DNA of 64,000 nucleotides from Gottfriedia acidiceleris. GTDB lineage: Bacteria; Bacillota; Bacilli; Bacillales; Bacillaceae_G. The stretch spans positions 248,001 to 312,000 of the forward strand of contig NZ_NESS01000003.1 in assembly GCF_002128425.1 (NCBI RefSeq), written 5' to 3'. Made by a program: the position numbers and the translations under genes. Each line of letters opens with the position of its first letter. Position 1 is the first letter of the stretch. This document shows positions 62,116 through 64,000 of this stretch, in pieces. The notes below the pieces were generated by a model, which was not told where the DNA came from, ran no database searches, and worked only from the letters and a program-made list of their open reading frames with translations.

Positions 62116-63581
62116 ATTACAACTTTCAAGATGATAGCCTTGCACTTCATACAGACCTTTATCAAATTAATATGGCGGAAACTTACTGGGGAGACAATAT
62201 CCACAATAAAAATGCTGTTTTTGAACTTTATTTTCGTAAACTCCCATTTGGAAATGGATATGCAATCTTTGCAGGTTTAGAAAAAATAATTAGTTATCTG
62301 CAGAACTTTAAATTTAGCAGTTCAGATCTTGACTATTTAAAAGAAGAACTAGGATATAAAGATGAATTTATTCAATTTTTATCAGGTGTAAAATTCACAG
62401 GATCAATTAGAGCAATTCAAGAAGGCGAATTAGTATTTGGGAATGAGCCAATTTTAAGGATTGAGGCCCCACTATTAGAGGCGCAATTAATTGAAACAGC
62501 CCTTTTAAACATCGTAAATTATCAAACATTAATTGCTACTAAAGCTTCACGAATTAAACATATCGTTGGTAATGATACGCTAATGGAATTTGGAACAAGA
62601 CGCGCTCAAGAATTTGATGCTGCAATTTGGGGAGCAAGAGCTGCTTATATTGGTGGATTTCATGCGACTAGTAATGTTCGTGCTGGTAAATTATTTAACA
62701 TTCCTGTTTCAGGTACACATGCTCATGCGCTAGTGCAAGCATATCGAGATGAATACATAGCTTTCAAAAAATATGCAGATCGTCATTACAACTGTACATT
62801 CCTGGTTGATACATACGATACACTAAAAAGTGGAGTACCTAATGCGATTAAAGTCGCAAAAGAACTAGGTGATAAAATTAACTTTGCAGCAATCCGACTA
62901 GATAGTGGTGACTTAGCCTATTTATCGAAAGAAGCTAGAAAAATGCTCGATGAAGCTGGTTTCGTAAATACAAAAATAGTTGCTTCGAATGATTTAGATG
63001 AATACACAATTTTAAATTTAAAATCACAAGGAGCCAAAATTGATTCTTGGGGAATCGGAACAAAGCTGATTACAGCATATGATCAACCGGCTCTTGGAGC
63101 TGTTTATAAATTAGTAAGTATTGAAGATGAAAATGGGAAAATGATTGATACAATCAAAATTTCTCAAAACCCTGAAAAAGTAACAACTCCTGGACTAAAG
63201 AAATTGTATCGAATTATTAATACAGTTAACCATCATGCTGAGGCTGATTATATTGCTCTTGAAGATGAAGAGCCGGGGTCTGAGGAAAAAATAAAGTTAT
63301 TCCATCCGATTCATCCATATATCAGTAAGTTTGTAACTAATTTTGAAGCTAGAGAACTTCATCACCAAATCTTTACTAAAGGTGAATTAGTCTACAAAGT
63401 GCCTGCGATAAAAGACATTCAGGATTTTGCTGAAAAGAATTTGAGTGTGCTTTGGGAAGAATACAAACGTGCATTAAACCCTGAAGAATATCCTGTAGAC
63501 TTAAGTCAAAAATGTTGGGATAACAAAATGGAAAAAATAGCAGAAGCTAGAAAGAAAACAGAGGAAATGAAAAATGGCTAA
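62112..63581 (+). CDS. pncB: nicotinate phosphoribosyltransferase
   Basis: Enzyme of 489 residues that makes nicotinate mononucleotide from nicotinate and PRPP with ATP. Family marks are DLYQINMAETYW (~15-26), FGTRRAQEFDAAIWGARAAY (~160-180) around the phosphorylated His/substrate pocket, PVSGTHAHALVQ (~198) and RLDSGDLAYLS (~257). It overlaps both pncA and nadD. With them it forms a complete Preiss-Handler NAD-salvage operon. Confidence 0.95.
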   Translation: MNYNFQDDSLALHTDLYQINMAETYWGDNIHNKNAVFELYFRKLPFGNGYAIFAGLEKIISYLQNFKFSSSDLDYLKEELGYKDEFIQFLSGVKFTGSIRAIQEGELVFGNEPILRIEAPLLEAQLIETALLNIVNYQTLIATKASRIKHIVGNDTLMEFGTRRAQEFDAAIWGARAAYIGGFHATSNVRAGKLFNIPVSGTHAHALVQAYRDEYIAFKKYADRHYNCTFLVDTYDTLKSGVPNAIKVAKELGDKINFAAIRLDSGDLAYLSKEARKMLDEAGFVNTKIVASNDLDEYTILNLKSQGAKIDSWGIGTKLITAYDQPALGAVYKLVSIEDENGKMIDTIKISQNPEKVTTPGLKKLYRIINTVNHHAEADYIALEDEEPGSEEKIKLFHPIHPYISKFVTNFEARELHHQIFTKGELVYKVPAIKDIQDFAEKNLSVLWEEYKRALNPEEYPVDLSQKCWDNKMEKIAEARKKTEEMKNG

Positions 63582-64000
63582 AATTGGGATTTATGGCAGT
63601 TCGTTTGATCCAATTACAAATGTTCATTTATGGACTGCGAGTACGATTGCTCATCGTTGTCAATTAGACAAAGTTATCTTTTTACCATGCTCTTCAAAAA
63701 GAAGAGATAAACAATTACATAATACTGATGAACATCGTTGGAATATGTTAAAATTGGCAATTCAAAACAACTCAAAGTTTATTGCAGACGATTATGAAAT
63801 GAGTAAAGAGGCATGGGAAGTATTCACTTACTATACAATGAACCATTTTAAAGCGAAGTATAGTGAAGATGAAGTTTATTTCATAATGGGTGCTGATCTC
63901 CTAGAAGATATTGCAGAAGGAAAATGGAAATACGGGGATCAATTAGTTTCCGAAAATAAATTCATTGTAATGGCCCGTGATGGAATTGATATGCTAAAGA
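63574..64000 (+). CDS. nadD: nicotinate-nucleotide adenylyltransferase, partial at window edge
   Basis: First ~142 codons; the gene continues beyond the window. It adenylates nicotinate mononucleotide. IGIYGSSFDPITNVHLWTAS holds the nucleotidyl-transferase T-x-x-H signature (here ITNVH), and YFIMGADLLEDIAEGKWKYG (~105-125) matches the NadD GxDxxxxxxxW segment. The ATG lies inside the pncB end (8-bp overlap), with GAGGAAATG before it. The essential Bacillus nadD normally sits in the yqeK cluster, so this may be a second, salvage-dedicated copy. Confidence 0.88.
   Translation, partial: MAKIGIYGSSFDPITNVHLWTASTIAHRCQLDKVIFLPCSSKRRDKQLHNTDEHRWNMLKLAIQNNSKFIADDYEMSKEAWEVFTYYTMNHFKAKYSEDEVYFIMGADLLEDIAEGKWKYGDQLVSENKFIVMARDGIDMLK

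Overview
The window looks like a chromosomal segment of an aerobic, AT-rich Bacillaceae species (Bacillus/Gottfriedia-like, inferred). Reasons are strong AGGAGG-type ribosome binding sites, frequent TTG/GTG starts, Bacillus-type operons (scoAB with a GntP permease, argFGH, pncA-pncB-nadD), S-box and T-box leaders, and Bacillus-type families (FbpA, PCYCGC and Gmad2 lipoproteins, ComB). I saw no rRNA, tRNA, complete transposon, prophage or CRISPR array.

Left end (0.1-6.7 kb, minus strand): a complete 3-hydroxybutyrate/acetoacetate degradation set. It has a GntP-type permease, both CoA-transferase subunits, 3-hydroxybutyrate dehydrogenase, a PAS/AAA+/Fis sigma-54 activator and a thiolase. A near-consensus sigma-54 promoter lies upstream of the permease, with dyad repeats further upstream that could be the activator sites. 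After an epimerase-like gene comes a 2,211-residue secreted S8 protease (8.2-14.8 kb) with PA, cohesin-like, dockerin, FN3 and eight Ig-like domains. A shorter paralogue with the same cohesin-like/dockerin tail is at 36.8-40.9 kb.

15-33 kb: metallophosphoesterase, a relic of a maltose acetyltransferase gene, a LysE exporter, a PTS_EIIC_2 membrane protein, argFGH behind two ARG boxes, a Dps-like ferritin, a predicted nucleotidyltransferase, a YciI protein, an APH-fold kinase, an MFS carrier with a HAD phosphatase, acetyltransferases, DedA, and a CadA/ArsR metal-efflux pair with an operator inside its promoter. A PCYCGC lipoprotein and a DNA alkylation repair protein follow.

33-51 kb: an alpha-class and a beta-class carbonic anhydrase converge on a tandem array of 52-53 bp units. 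Beyond the second protease are an AlaX-like editing protein, a two-component system, a Gmad2 lipoprotein, an AEC carrier, two VOC proteins, an AAC(6')-like acetyltransferase, and an SDR gene divergent from a LysR regulator.

51.8-54 kb is a gene graveyard. Two tandem SAM-I riboswitches with a promoter and terminators now read into only a broken peptide-binding-protein fragment, followed by a small FbpA-like gene and a GrpB-like fragment. Next to it a T-box leader (probable isoleucine specifier) controls brnQ.

55-64 kb: a Rieske/FAD oxidoreductase, a hypoxanthine phosphoribosyltransferase, a Nudix hydrolase, a beta-propeller secreted protein, a ComB phosphatase, and a pncA-pncB-nadD NAD-salvage operon. 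nadD runs off the right edge.
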